Assembly: GCF_000010725.1 (NCBI RefSeq)
Contig: NC_013857.1
Coordinates: forward strand, 614,001-678,000
DNA from: Azospirillum sp. B510
GTDB taxonomy: Bacteria; Pseudomonadota; Alphaproteobacteria; Azospirillales; Azospirillaceae
Direction of reading: 5' to 3'
Length of the DNA: 64,000 nt
The translations under genes were made by a program, and so were the position numbers. Positions 17,576 to 29,427 of the stretch are shown piece by piece (position 1 is the first letter of the stretch; each line of letters starts with the position of its first letter). The notes beneath the pieces were generated by a model. The model was not told the origin of the DNA, searched no databases, and was given only the letters and a program-made list of their open reading frames with translations.

Positions 17576-17600
17576 AAAAGGGGCGCAAAGCCCGCACCCC
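17576..17600 (-). terminator. Rho-independent terminator of clpB
   Basis: On the minus strand GGGGTGC (17600-17594) pairs with GCGCCCC (17586-17580), with one G-U pair and a 7-nt loop, and is followed by TTTT (17579-17576). It begins 24 bases after the clpB stop. Confidence 0.65.
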
Positions 17601-17623
17601 CTTCCCCCTCGCGCTTCAACCAG

Positions 17624-20308
<2,685 letters not shown>

Positions 20309-20617
20309 CCGGCACTCCGTTTCCAAGGTCTCCCGCCCAGCCATCCGGCGCGGGACGGCGCGTCCACGATCCGCGAGATGCGCGATCGCCCGGCGCCTGA
20401 TGGGTAAATGGTTAACACATTTGCGGCGATCAAGAGGGGGGAGCCGCCGCGGCGAGCGCGGCCGTGACAACCGCGTCTCCGCCCGATGCCTGCAATTTTT
20501 GGACGACCACCCGGCGCGGCCCCATGCCAACACTGGGGCGATGGATGGTGCGGCACGGCCGGTCGCCGGCTTCACCCGTCCTCGACAAGAATGACCCCGA
20601 AATGCGGAGGGTTAGAA
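20309..20617. other. Intergenic region between divergent clpB and carbonic anhydrase
   Basis: 309 bases with no credible gene. It holds the candidate clpB heat-shock promoter (20406-20434) and an AT-richer island at 20404-20422. Near 20500-20515 there is a short run of T (CAATTTTTGG). No riboswitch-like structure was recognised. Confidence 0.6.
20406..20434 (-). promoter_or_regulatory. Candidate heat-shock (sigma-32) promoter of clpB
   Basis: On the minus strand CTTGAT (20434-20429), preceded by a C-run as in alphaproteobacterial RpoH sites, is followed after 17 bases by CCATTT (20411-20406). The spacing to an aligned CCCCATNT box is 1-2 bases longer than consensus. The site lies about 100 bases before the clpB start. 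Confidence 0.4.
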
Positions 20618-21364
20618 ATGTGTCTGTTGTGCGAAACGGCCGAGGCCGGACTGTCGCGCCGGCATCTGCTCAGGACCGGTGCCGCGCTTGCCGGCACGGC
20701 CGGCGCCTTGACGATGGCCCCTCTCGCCGCCACGGCCAAGGAAGCCGCCAAGGATAAGGCGGCACCCCCGCCGCCCCCCCTGTCGCCCGACAAGGCGTTG
20801 CGGCGCCTGACCGCCGGCAATGCCCGCTATGCGGCGAACACCGCGCGCAACCGGGATTACTCGGTCGGCCGGGCTGCGCGGGCGGCGGCCCAGTTCCCCT
20901 TCGCCGCCATCGTCAGCTGCGCCGATTCCCGGGTCTCGCCCGAAATCCTGTTCGATCAGGGCCCGGGCGACCTGTTCGTCGTCCGCGTGGCCGGCAATTT
21001 CGTCAATGACGATGGTCTCGCCAGCCTGGAATATGGCGTGAAAATGCTGAACATCCCGCTGATCCTGGTGCTCGGCCACAGCGGCTGCGGCGCGATCGGC
21101 GCCACCATCAAGGCGATCCAGGACGGGGCGCAGCTTCCCGGCCATCTGCCGGGGCTGGTCGACGCGCTGAAGCCCGGCGTCGAGGCGGCGATCGCCCGCA
21201 AGCCCGCCGACCTGATGGCGGAGGCGACCATGGAGAATGTCCGCCACAACGTCCGCCGCCTCGCCGACGCCCAACCCATCGTGGCGCCGATGGTGGCGGA
21301 CAGCCGGGTGAGGATCGTCGGTGGTCTTTACGACATCGCCACCGGCAAGGTCGGGCTGCTCTGA
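20618..21364 (+). CDS. Beta-class carbonic anhydrase with Tat signal
   Basis: 248 residues. Zn enzyme interconverting CO2 and bicarbonate. Zinc ligands and the catalytic dyad are visible: CADSR (C101, D103, R105) and HSGCG (H154, C157). The N-terminus carries SRRHLL (13-18) followed by a hydrophobic stretch and AATA, so it is probably exported by Tat; a CLLC pair sits before the twin arginines. A Pro-run (50-54) links to the mature domain. GGAGG is 8 bases before the ATG at 20618. The 3' end overlaps the opposing gene by 37 bases. Confidence 0.93.
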   Translation: MCLLCETAEAGLSRRHLLRTGAALAGTAGALTMAPLAATAKEAAKDKAAPPPPPLSPDKALRRLTAGNARYAANTARNRDYSVGRAARAAAQFPFAAIVSCADSRVSPEILFDQGPGDLFVVRVAGNFVNDDGLASLEYGVKMLNIPLILVLGHSGCGAIGATIKAIQDGAQLPGHLPGLVDALKPGVEAAIARKPADLMAEATMENVRHNVRRLADAQPIVAPMVADSRVRIVGGLYDIATGKVGLL

Positions 21365-22293
21365 CCGACGCTGTTTTGGCCAACGCTGTTTTGGCCAACA
21401 TAATTTTGACCGGCACTGTTTTGGCCGGCGGCGGGGAGAGCGTCGCAATCCCAAGCGGCCCGGCGCGCCGCCGCCGCGATGCCGTGCAGTTGATGGCAGG
21501 CCCAGCGTTCCACCATCCCGGTGAAATGCTGGGTCGGCAGCAGCCGGCGGCGGCGCTCGTCCTGCCGGACCAGTCCGCGCATCTCCATCGCGTTGATCAG
21601 GTTGCGGATGTGGGATCGCGACACCCCCAGCAGGCGGGCGAGATCGCTGGCCGGCGCGTCCACCCAGCCATCCTCCGCACCTGACCGGGCAAGGCCGCGT
21701 TCCGCCAGGGTGAGGGCGAGATAGAGACCGCTGTCATGCTCGTCGAGCCAGGCCAGTTCGGGAAAGCGCAGCAGAGCCCGATGGCGCGGATCGAGCAGGA
21801 TTTCGCATTCGCCCAGCACCCGGTCGTGGAAGCCAGGGTCGCCATGCAGCCTCTCCGCCAAATCCTCGCCGCCGGCCAGCCGGCGATGGCAGGAAAGATG
21901 CAGCGCCAACCAGCCGCGCAGGCCGTCCAGAATGACCGGGCCCGGCACCAGATAGCGGATGCGGGCGTCGCGCGGATCGCGTTCGGTGTGGACGATGCCG
22001 AACCCGCGCAGCAGGGCGACGAAGGCGGCGGTCTGCCGGGTGCCGGGCAGGCGCTCCTGGATGCGGGTCAGCGTCGGCCGTTCCTCCGGCGCGCGGGCGG
22101 TGGCGTGCATCAGCACGATCCGGGCGGCGATCTCGGTCGGCGCCCGCTGGCCGAACAGCTTGATCATCAGCCTTTGTCCGCGCAGCGGGCCGACCAGCCG
22201 GTCGCAGAACTCGGCAAGCACCGCCGGAAACTCCGGATGCCGCCGCATCCATTCCGGTCCCTCTTCCGCCATGTCCTTCGTCCCAACCTCCAT
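21328..22293 (-). CDS. Two-winged-helix protein with a GQNSV repeat tail
   Basis: 321 residues, family not recognised. Two HTH-like segments are seen: about 55-110 (PTLTRIQERLPGTRQTAAFVALLRG) and about 215-260 (SDLARLLGVSRSHIRNLINAM followed by a basic wing), so it is probably a transcriptional regulator. The last 40 residues contain about four GQNS(V/A) pentads, encoded by a 15-bp minisatellite, before the stop inside the opposing carbonic anhydrase gene. The ATG at 22293 has GGGGAA upstream; the longer frame to 22413 is less likely. The tail may be a recent extension after loss of an original stop. Confidence 0.75.
   Translation of the reverse strand: MEVGTKDMAEEGPEWMRRHPEFPAVLAEFCDRLVGPLRGQRLMIKLFGQRAPTEIAARIVLMHATARAPEERPTLTRIQERLPGTRQTAAFVALLRGFGIVHTERDPRDARIRYLVPGPVILDGLRGWLALHLSCHRRLAGGEDLAERLHGDPGFHDRVLGECEILLDPRHRALLRFPELAWLDEHDSGLYLALTLAERGLARSGAEDGWVDAPASDLARLLGVSRSHIRNLINAMEMRGLVRQDERRRRLLPTQHFTGMVERWACHQLHGIAAAARRAAWDCDALPAAGQNSAGQNYVGQNSVGQNSVGQSSPTLPVAMS
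21367..21426. repeat. 15-bp minisatellite, four units
   Basis: Four tandem 15-base units (21367-21381, 21382-21396, 21397-21411, 21412-21426), consensus AACGCTGTTTTGGCC. The third unit is the most diverged. It starts 2 bases after the carbonic anhydrase stop and encodes GQNS(V/A)/GQNYV pentads in the opposing gene. Confidence 0.9.
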
Positions 22294-22480
22294 CGGTTCC
22301 CCGCTGGCAAGACAAATATCCGACGGCCACTCTAGACTATTTCGCGCAGGTCCGGATGGGACAACCGCGCCGGTGCGGAAGGCCGACCGTTCCGGCGCTG
22401 GGGCGATCCCCATATTGACACACGATCACCAACGGCCCCTTCATAGTGTCACGGTATGGATGGCAGGGGCACCGGCAAGG

Positions 22481-23395
22481 ATGGATGTGCGTCAGCTGCG
22501 CTATTTCCTGGGCATCGTCGAGCATGGCTCGATCTCCCGCGCGGCCGATGCGCTGCGGGTGGCGCAGCCGGCGCTCAGCCTGCATCTGAAGCGGCTGGAG
22601 GAGGAGTTCGGCTGCCAGCTTCTGCTGCGCACCGCGCGCGGCGTGATGCCGACGGAAAGCGGACAGCGGCTGGCGCAGCGGGCGGCGGCGCTGATCGACC
22701 AGATGGACGGGCTGCGCGACGAGGTGCGCGCGGTGGAGGCGGTGCCGGCCGGACCCGCCACCGTCGGCATCCCGACCTCGCTGGGGCCGGTGCTGACCGT
22801 GCCGCTGGCGCTGGCGGTGCGCCGCACCCATCCGCAAATCCGGCTGCGGGTGGTGGAGGGATTGTCCGGCCATATGCTGGAATGGGTGCTGTCGGGGCGG
22901 CTCGACCTGGCGCTGGTGTTCGGGGCGAAGGAGATGGGGGGGCTGGACACGAAACTGGTGGCGCGGGAAAGCCTGCATCTGGTCGGGCCGGCGGACGACC
23001 CGCTGCTGCGCGGGCGCGACGCCATCCCCTTCGCCGAGGCGCTGGCCCTGCCGTTGATCCTGCCCGGCCGCCCGCACGGCGTGCGCGAGGAGGTGGAGCA
23101 TGCGGCGCTGGTGGCGCGGGCGGACGTGACCGTCGCGCTGGAGATCGACGCGCTGGAACAGATCAAGGCGCTGGTGGCCGAGGGCTGCGGCTACACCGTC
23201 CTGTCGGAACGGGTGGCCCGCCATGGCACGGCGGCGGAGCGGCTGACCGGCCTGCCCATCGTCGATCCGCAGATCGACCGGACCATCCTGCTGGCCCATG
23301 CCGCCGGCCGGCCGCTGTCGGCCGCCGCACGGGCGACGCGCGCCATTCTGGACGGGATCCTGGCCGGTCTGACGCGGGAGGGCGGCTGGCGCTGA
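22481..23395 (+). CDS. LysR-family transcriptional regulator (CynR/Nac-like)
   Basis: 304 residues. HTH at about 1-60 (MDVRQLRYFLGIVEHGSISRAADALRVAQPALS pattern), then a type 2 periplasmic-binding effector domain (GPATVGIPTSLGPVLTVPLA, EGLSGHMLEWVLSGRLDLALVFG). It falls in the group containing Nac and tricarballylate regulators. The start at 22481 is set by the family N-terminus. A T-N11-A element (ATA-N9-TAT, 22443-22457) and a TTGACA box (22415-22420) lie upstream. It may control the antiporter that follows 141 bases downstream; that is inferred from position only. Confidence 0.92.
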   Translation: MDVRQLRYFLGIVEHGSISRAADALRVAQPALSLHLKRLEEEFGCQLLLRTARGVMPTESGQRLAQRAAALIDQMDGLRDEVRAVEAVPAGPATVGIPTSLGPVLTVPLALAVRRTHPQIRLRVVEGLSGHMLEWVLSGRLDLALVFGAKEMGGLDTKLVARESLHLVGPADDPLLRGRDAIPFAEALALPLILPGRPHGVREEVEHAALVARADVTVALEIDALEQIKALVAEGCGYTVLSERVARHGTAAERLTGLPIVDPQIDRTILLAHAAGRPLSAAARATRAILDGILAGLTREGGWR

Positions 23396-23536
23396 CCGGC
23401 CTCTCGCCACCCTCCCTTTCCCCCACCCCCTTTTCGCCGCCCATTTTTTGCCGCAGGATTCGCTGGTTGGCGGTCTTGCTCCTGCCACAGTGCGGCGATA
23501 CCGTGCAGCCCACGCCGCAGCCGTCCCCGTGGGAAC

Positions 23537-26050
23537 ATGCACGACATCGTCATCCAAATCCTCGGCGTTGCCGGGCTTCTCGCCCTCGTCAGTTTCCTGC
23601 CGCCGCTGGCCGCACGCTTCCAGATGCCCTATACGGTGCTGCTGGCCGGCGTCGGCGTGGCGCTGGGCGCCGTGATCCAGACCTTCGCCGGGCCGGGCCA
23701 GGATCCGATCCATGATTTCCTGAATTCGCTGGCGGAGCTGGACGTCTCGTCCGACGTGCTGCTGCATATCTTCCTGCCGATCCTGCTGTTCGAAACGGCG
23801 CTGGCGGTCGATGTGCGGCGGCTGTTCGACGATCTCGGGCCGATCCTGCTGATGGCGGTGGTGGCGGTTTTCGTCTGCACCTTCGCCGTCGGCTATGCGG
23901 TCAATTTGTTCACGCCGATGCCGCTGGTCGCCTGCCTGCTTCTCGGCTCCATCGTCGCCTCCACCGACCCGGCGGCGGTGATCGGCATCTTCCGCGACCT
24001 CGGCGCTCCGCGGCGGCTGAGCACGCTGGTCGAAGGCGAAAGCCTGCTGAACGACGCCGCGGCCATCGCCCTGTTCACCCTGCTGCTGGACATGCTGACC
24101 CGCACCTCCAACGGCGGGGCGGGGGCGGCGGCGCTGGATTTCCTGCGCGATTTCTCCGGCGGCGTCGTCACCGGCTACATCTGCGGCCGCATCGTCTGCA
24201 TGCTGGTGGAGCCGATGCGCAACCAGCCGATGGCGGAAATCACGCTGACGGTCGCCCTGGCCTACCTCTCCTATGTGGTTGCCGAACATTATGTCGGCGC
24301 GTCGGGCGTGGTGGCGGTGGTGACCTCGGCGCTGGTCATCGGCTCGGTCGGCAAGACCCGCATCTCCCCCGCCACCTGGGGGGCGCTGGAGCATGTCTGG
24401 CAGCAGCTGGGCTTCTGGGCCAACTCCATGATCTTCCTGTTGACCGCCATCCTGGTGCCGCGCCTGCTGGCCAATGCCGGCTGGGCCGAGGTCGGTCTGG
24501 TGCTGGTGGTGGTGACCGCGGCATTCGCTGCGCGGGCGGTGGTGCTGTTCGGGCTGCTGCCGGTGCTGTCCTGGGCCGGGCTGGCGCAGAAGGTCAGCGG
24601 TTCCTACAAGGCGGTGATGCTGTGGGGTGGCCTGCGCGGGGCGGTATCGCTGACGCTGGCCCTGGCGGTGACCGAGAATTTCCGGGTGAAGGACGGCGTC
24701 CAGAGCTTCGTCGCGGTGCTTGTCACCGGCTTCGTCTTCGTCACGCTGTTCGTCAACGGCACCACGCTGCGCTGGCTGATCCGCGTGCTGAAGCTGGACG
24801 AGCTGACGCCGGTGGAACGCGCCATGCGCAACCGGGCGCTGGCGCTGTCCACCGACAGCATCCGCGATCGCGTCACCGCCGTCGCCAGGACCTATGAGGT
24901 CGACGGCGCGGTCAAGGAGGTGATGGTCGCGCGCTACGAGGAGCGGCTGAAGCAGATCGACCGCGACAGCCAGGAGGAGGCCAAGCTGAGCGGCGAGGAC
25001 CGCGTGACCATCGGCCTCGTCATCCTGGTGAACCGCGAGGAGGAGCTCTATTTCGCCCATTTCTCCGAAGGGGTGGTGTCGCGCGGGGTGATGGAACTGC
25101 TCTCCGGCCGCAGCGGGCGCCTGCTCGAAACGGTCAAGAGCCATGGCCGCAACGGCTATCGCGAGTTCGAGGAGCCCTTCATCGCCTTTTCCCCCTGGAT
25201 GCGGGTGGCGAGCTGGCTGCAACGCCGCTTCGGCATCCACCGGCCGCTGGCCAAGCGGCTGTCGATGCGGTTCGAGGTACTGGTGGCCGTGCGCACCGTG
25301 CTGCGCGAGCTGCTGGCCTTCACCCGCGACCGGCTGGCCCGCGTGCTGGGCCAGGAGGTGGCGTTCGAACTGGAGGGCATGCTGGTCGGCCGGCTCGCCA
25401 TCGTCGATCAGGCGCTGTCGGCGCTGAAACTGCAATATCCCGATTACGCGGTGGTGCTGCAAAGCCGCTATGTCGGCCGCGCCGCCCTGCGGTTGGAGCA
25501 GGCCGACTACCGGACCCTGTATGCCGAATCGATCATCAGCCAGGAGGTGCTGACCGACCTGGAGCGCGACCTGGAAAAGCGCCGCCGCGCGCTGGAACGG
25601 TTGCCGAAGCTGGATGTCCGCTTCGACGTGGCGGAGCTGGTGCGCCGGGTGCCGCTGTTCGCCGACCTGCCGGCGGAACGGGTGGGCACCATCGCCACGC
25701 TGCTGCGCGCCCAGCTGGCGCTGCCGGGCGAGACCATCGTGCGCCGGGGAGAGCGCGGCGAGGCCATGTTCTTCATCGCGTCGGGCGCGGTGGAGGTGCT
25801 GGTGCCCAACCTGACGGAGCCGGTGAAGCTCGGCACCGGCGACTTCTTCGGCGAGATGGCGCTGCTGACCCGCCAGCGGCGCAATGCGGATGTGCGGGCG
25901 CTCGGCTATTGCCAATTGCTGGTGTTGGATGAGAAGGATTTCCGCCGGCTGGTGCAGAAGGACGCGAACCTGCGTTCCCACATCCAGGCGGTCGCCGAGG
26001 CACGCCGCCAGCCGACCCCACCGTCGCCGGCCGTTCCGGCGGTGAGCTGA
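23537..26050 (+). CDS. CPA1 Na+(K+)/H+ antiporter with C-terminal cyclic-nucleotide domain
   Basis: 837 residues. N-terminal half (about 1-410) has 11-12 membrane helices with STDPAAV (142-148) and the ion-binding ESLLND motif (N172, D173). A long cytosolic region follows (about 420-680), then a cNMP-binding domain (about 690-800) with GERGEAMFFIASG and the phosphate-binding cassette GDFFGEMALLTRQRRNADVRA, which keeps its Arg. The layout matches plant SOS1 and bacterial homologues, so exchange of Na+ for H+ gated by cAMP or cGMP is likely. The ATG at 23537 has only a weak GGGA upstream. Confidence 0.93.
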   Translation: MHDIVIQILGVAGLLALVSFLPPLAARFQMPYTVLLAGVGVALGAVIQTFAGPGQDPIHDFLNSLAELDVSSDVLLHIFLPILLFETALAVDVRRLFDDLGPILLMAVVAVFVCTFAVGYAVNLFTPMPLVACLLLGSIVASTDPAAVIGIFRDLGAPRRLSTLVEGESLLNDAAAIALFTLLLDMLTRTSNGGAGAAALDFLRDFSGGVVTGYICGRIVCMLVEPMRNQPMAEITLTVALAYLSYVVAEHYVGASGVVAVVTSALVIGSVGKTRISPATWGALEHVWQQLGFWANSMIFLLTAILVPRLLANAGWAEVGLVLVVVTAAFAARAVVLFGLLPVLSWAGLAQKVSGSYKAVMLWGGLRGAVSLTLALAVTENFRVKDGVQSFVAVLVTGFVFVTLFVNGTTLRWLIRVLKLDELTPVERAMRNRALALSTDSIRDRVTAVARTYEVDGAVKEVMVARYEERLKQIDRDSQEEAKLSGEDRVTIGLVILVNREEELYFAHFSEGVVSRGVMELLSGRSGRLLETVKSHGRNGYREFEEPFIAFSPWMRVASWLQRRFGIHRPLAKRLSMRFEVLVAVRTVLRELLAFTRDRLARVLGQEVAFELEGMLVGRLAIVDQALSALKLQYPDYAVVLQSRYVGRAALRLEQADYRTLYAESIISQEVLTDLERDLEKRRRALERLPKLDVRFDVAELVRRVPLFADLPAERVGTIATLLRAQLALPGETIVRRGERGEAMFFIASGAVEVLVPNLTEPVKLGTGDFFGEMALLTRQRRNADVRALGYCQLLVLDEKDFRRLVQKDANLRSHIQAVAEARRQPTPPSPAVPAVS

Positions 26051-26067
26051 CCGGGAAGGGATGTCCA

Positions 26068-26952
26068 ATGGGTGAGACCGCGACGGGGAGCGGCCCGATC
26101 TGGCTGCGCCTGATGCCGGGTCTTTTCGTGCTGCTGTGGAGCACCGGCTTCATCGGGGCGAAATACGGCCTCCCCTATGTCGAGCCGCTGACCTTCCTGC
26201 TGATCCGGCTGGGGCTGGTCGCCCTGGTGCTGGCGCTGGTGGCCCTGGCCAGCCGGGCGCCCTGGCCCACGGACTGGCCGACCGCCGGGCGGATCGCGCT
26301 GGCCGGGCTGCTGGTGCATGGCGTCTATCTGAGCGGCATCTTCATCGCCATGGCGCGCGGCCTGCCCGCGGGGGTCACGGCACTGGTGGTTGGCATCCAG
26401 CCGCTGCTGACCGCCGCCCTGTCCGGTCCGCTGCTGGGCGAACGGGTGACCGGCCGGCAATGGGCGGGACTGCTGCTCGGCCTCGCCGGCGTCGGGCTGG
26501 TGGTGCGGGAGAAGCTGGCCATCGACGCGGCGCATCTGGTGCCGCTCGGCTATGCCCTGGTGGCGCTGGTCGGCATCACGCTGGGCACGCTCTACCAGAA
26601 ACGCCATGGCGGCGGCATGGATCTGCGCAGCGGCACCGCCATCCAATATGGCGCCACCGCGCTCGCCCTGGCGGTCGCCGCCCCGCTGACCGAGACGATG
26701 CGGGTGCAGTGGACGGGGGAGTTCGTCTTCGCCCTGCTGTGGCTCTGCCTCGTGCTGTCGGTCGGCGCCATCTTCCTGCTGTTCGCCCTGATCCGCCGCG
26801 GTGCCGCGGCCAAGGTCGCCAGCCTGTTCTACCTGACCCCGCCGGTCACCGCCCTGATCGCCTGGCTGCTTTTCGGAGAGAGGCTGGGCATCGTGGCGAT
26901 GGCCGGCATGGCCGTGGCGGTCTGCGGCGTGGCGCTGGTCAACCGCAAGTGA
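26068..26952 (+). CDS. EamA-family (DMT) transporter
   Basis: 294 residues with about ten hydrophobic helices in two EamA halves (about 10-140 and 150-290). Opens LWSTGFIGAKYGLPYVEPLTFLLIR, the usual first EamA helix. Members export metabolites or amino acids; the substrate cannot be told. GGGAAGG precedes the ATG at 26068, 17 bases after the antiporter stop, so the two genes are probably co-transcribed. It converges on the DsbA-like gene with 16 bases between stops. Confidence 0.93.
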   Translation: MGETATGSGPIWLRLMPGLFVLLWSTGFIGAKYGLPYVEPLTFLLIRLGLVALVLALVALASRAPWPTDWPTAGRIALAGLLVHGVYLSGIFIAMARGLPAGVTALVVGIQPLLTAALSGPLLGERVTGRQWAGLLLGLAGVGLVVREKLAIDAAHLVPLGYALVALVGITLGTLYQKRHGGGMDLRSGTAIQYGATALALAVAAPLTETMRVQWTGEFVFALLWLCLVLSVGAIFLLFALIRRGAAAKVASLFYLTPPVTALIAWLLFGERLGIVAMAGMAVAVCGVALVNRK

Positions 26953-26968
26953 CGATGGAGCGCCGCGC

Positions 26969-27607
26969 TCAGCCGGCACGCAGAAGAGCGGCCAGCCTGC
27001 CGGGCTTGGAAAAGAGGATGTCGGAGTCGAGCTTGCGCCGGTGGGTGCCGTCGTCATACAGCAGGGTCGGCACCCCGTTGGCCCGGTAATCAGCCATCAA
27101 CCGCCGGCCGCGCTCCACCCGGACGGCCATGGCCTCCGCCAGCGCTCCGCCTTCCTCCGCAAGAAGAGCCGCGGCGGCATCGAGACCGAGCGCGGTCAGG
27201 ACATCGGCCAGCGTCGTCGCCGCCGTGATGTCACGCCCATCGGCATAGCGCGCCGACTGGATGGCGGCCAGCGCCGCGAACTCCCGCTCCGGCGCGGTCA
27301 GCGCCACCGCCGTCAGGGCACGCGTCGCCGGGCCGCTGTCCAGCGACTGCCCCGAGCCGCCCAGGACGTCGGTGCGGTAGCGCTCGCTGAAGATCTGGCC
27401 GGTCAGCGCATGGATACGCTGGTCGTTCGCCCAGGCATAGGCGGCGAACCCCTCGTCGAGCGGCCGGGCGCCGGCACCGGCGAACAGGCCGACCGGCAGC
27501 AGCTCCAGCGCCAGATCGCCGATGCCCGTCAGCGACGCGACCGCCGGCGAGGCGCCGTAGCACCAGCCGCAGAGCGGATCGAACAGATAGGTGACGGTCC
27601 GGCTCAT
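26969..27607 (-). CDS. DsbA-family (thioredoxin-fold) protein
   Basis: 212 residues, cytosolic. Redox motif CGWC at 13-16 in FDPLCGWCYGASP, a long helical insertion (about 60-160) and the cis-Pro region NGVPTLLYDDG near the C-terminus. It belongs to the DsbA/FrnE-like group (predicted protein-disulfide isomerases that act in the cytoplasm) and lacks a signal peptide. It is divergent from the GMC oxidoreductase. Confidence 0.9.
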   Translation of the reverse strand: MSRTVTYLFDPLCGWCYGASPAVASLTGIGDLALELLPVGLFAGAGARPLDEGFAAYAWANDQRIHALTGQIFSERYRTDVLGGSGQSLDSGPATRALTAVALTAPEREFAALAAIQSARYADGRDITAATTLADVLTALGLDAAAALLAEEGGALAEAMAVRVERGRRLMADYRANGVPTLLYDDGTHRRKLDSDILFSKPGRLAALLRAG

Positions 27608-27789
27608 GAGGGCATCCGTGGCTGGTGATGGGGTCCCGCCGCACCATAGCCGCCACCGACCGCGCTGTGTAGCAACCGATGAAGCCGGCGGCCTCCCGCC
27701 GGCGCTGCGGCGAAATTTCGCTGGATCGTTCGCGCGGTCAGCAATCTAATGAATCCGAAAAATCGATAAAACTCCGTGGGAAGGAAAGG

Positions 27790-29427
27790 ATGGTGGACGT
27801 GCTCGACTTCGGCGGCTTCGATTACATCATCGCCGGCGGCGGCACCGCCGGCTGCGTGCTGGCCAACCGGCTGTCGGCCGATCCGGAAATCTCGGTCCTG
27901 CTGCTGGAGGCCGGCGGCAAGGACGACTGGATCTGGCTGCACATTCCCGCCGGCTATCTGTTCTGCATCGGCAACCCGCGCACCGACTGGTGCTTCAAGA
28001 CGGAGGCCGAACCGGGGCTGAACGGCCGCAGCATCCATTACGCCCGCGGCAAGGTGCTGGGCGGCTGTTCGTCGATCAACGGCATGATCGCCATGCGCGG
28101 ACAGGCGCGCGATTACGATGAATGGGCCGCCCTCACCGGCGATTCGCGCTGGAGCTGGCGGGAGGTGCTGCCGGTCTTCAAGGGCAGCGAGGATTACTGG
28201 CGCGGCGCCGACGAGCTGCACGGCGCCGGCGGCGAATGGCGGGTGGAGCGGCAGCGGCTGCGCTGGGACCTGCTCGACCGCTTCGCCGAGGCGGCGCAGC
28301 AGCTCGGCATTCCCCGCAACGACGATTTCAACCGCGGCGACAATCTCGGCGTCGGCAGTTTCGAGGTGAACCAGAAGGGCGGCGTGCGCTGGAGCGCGGC
28401 CAAGGCCTTCCTGCGCCCGGCGCTCGACCGTCCGAACCTGAAGCTCGCCATCGACGCCGCCATCGACAGGGTGGAGATCGCCGACGGCCGCGTCACCGGC
28501 ATCCGCTTCACCATGAAGGGGGAGCCGGCACGGGCGGCCGCGCGGATCGAGACGGTGCTGGCGGCGGGAGCCATCGGCAGCCCGGCGATCCTGCAACGCT
28601 CCGGCATCGGCCCGGCGGAGCATCTTAGGAAACTCGGGATTCCCGTGCTGCTGGACGCGCCCGACGTCGGCGCCAACCTCCAGGACCATCTGCAACTGCG
28701 CATGATCTACAAGGTCGACGGCATCGTGACGCTGAACAAGCGGGCCGGCAGCCTGTTCGGCAAGGCGATGATGGGGCTGGAATATGCCCTGTTCCGCAAG
28801 GGACCGCTGACCATGGCGCCCAGCCAGCTCGGCGTCTTCGCCAGATCCTCTCCCGAGGTCGCGACCGCCGACCTGGAATATCATGTGCAGCCGCTGTCGC
28901 TGGAGAAGTTCGGCGATCCGCTCCACCCCTTCCCCGCCTTCACCGCCAGCGTCTGCGATCTGCGCCCGGCCTCGCGCGGCTGGACCCGCATCACCACCGC
29001 CGACCACCGGGCCAACCCGGCCATCGCCCCCTGCTATCTGTCCGACCCGGCCGACCGGGCGAAGGCTGCCAAGGCGCTGGCGCTGACCCGCCGCATCGTG
29101 GCGCAGCCGGCACTCGCCCCCTATCATCCGCAGGAATACAAGCCCGGCCCCGCTTTCCAGAGCGAGGAGGAGTTGGCGCGGGCCGCCGGAGACATCGGCA
29201 CCACCATCTTCCACCCGGTCGGCACCTGCCGGATGGGCGCCAAGGACGATCCCACCGCCGTCACCGATTCCGAAATGCGGGTCCGCGGCCTGCGTGGCCT
29301 GCGGGTGATCGACGCCTCGGTGATGCCGACCCTGACCTCCGGCAACACCAACACGCCGACGGTGATGATCGCTGAACGCGGCGCCGCCCTGATGCGGGCC
29401 GACCGCCGCGCCGCCCGGCGGGAGTGA
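27790..29427 (+). CDS. GMC-family FAD oxidoreductase (choline-dehydrogenase-like)
   Basis: 545 residues. FAD-binding IIAGGGTAGCVLANRL near the N-terminus, GMC signature 1 (ARGKVLGGCSSINGMIAMRG), signature 2 (GAIGSPAILQRSGIG) and the C-terminal FHPVGTCRMG with catalytic His, ending in SGNTNTPTVMIAERGA. Oxidises an alcohol; choline, glucose or an aliphatic alcohol are all possible. AAGGAAAGG sits directly before the ATG at 27790. The 182-base upstream region, shared with the DsbA-like gene, contains an 8-bp stem-loop (27684-27703). The next gene downstream is the broken oxidoreductase. Confidence 0.94.
   Translation: MVDVLDFGGFDYIIAGGGTAGCVLANRLSADPEISVLLLEAGGKDDWIWLHIPAGYLFCIGNPRTDWCFKTEAEPGLNGRSIHYARGKVLGGCSSINGMIAMRGQARDYDEWAALTGDSRWSWREVLPVFKGSEDYWRGADELHGAGGEWRVERQRLRWDLLDRFAEAAQQLGIPRNDDFNRGDNLGVGSFEVNQKGGVRWSAAKAFLRPALDRPNLKLAIDAAIDRVEIADGRVTGIRFTMKGEPARAAARIETVLAAGAIGSPAILQRSGIGPAEHLRKLGIPVLLDAPDVGANLQDHLQLRMIYKVDGIVTLNKRAGSLFGKAMMGLEYALFRKGPLTMAPSQLGVFARSSPEVATADLEYHVQPLSLEKFGDPLHPFPAFTASVCDLRPASRGWTRITTADHRANPAIAPCYLSDPADRAKAAKALALTRRIVAQPALAPYHPQEYKPGPAFQSEEELARAAGDIGTTIFHPVGTCRMGAKDDPTAVTDSEMRVRGLRGLRVIDASVMPTLTSGNTNTPTVMIAERGAALMRADRRAARRE

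Noticed and set aside
22337..26068. A 1243-residue open frame on the minus strand
   Set aside because: It is antisense to the LysR and antiporter genes, is His/Gln/Arg-rich in the low-complexity way of GC-rich shadow frames, and resembles no family.
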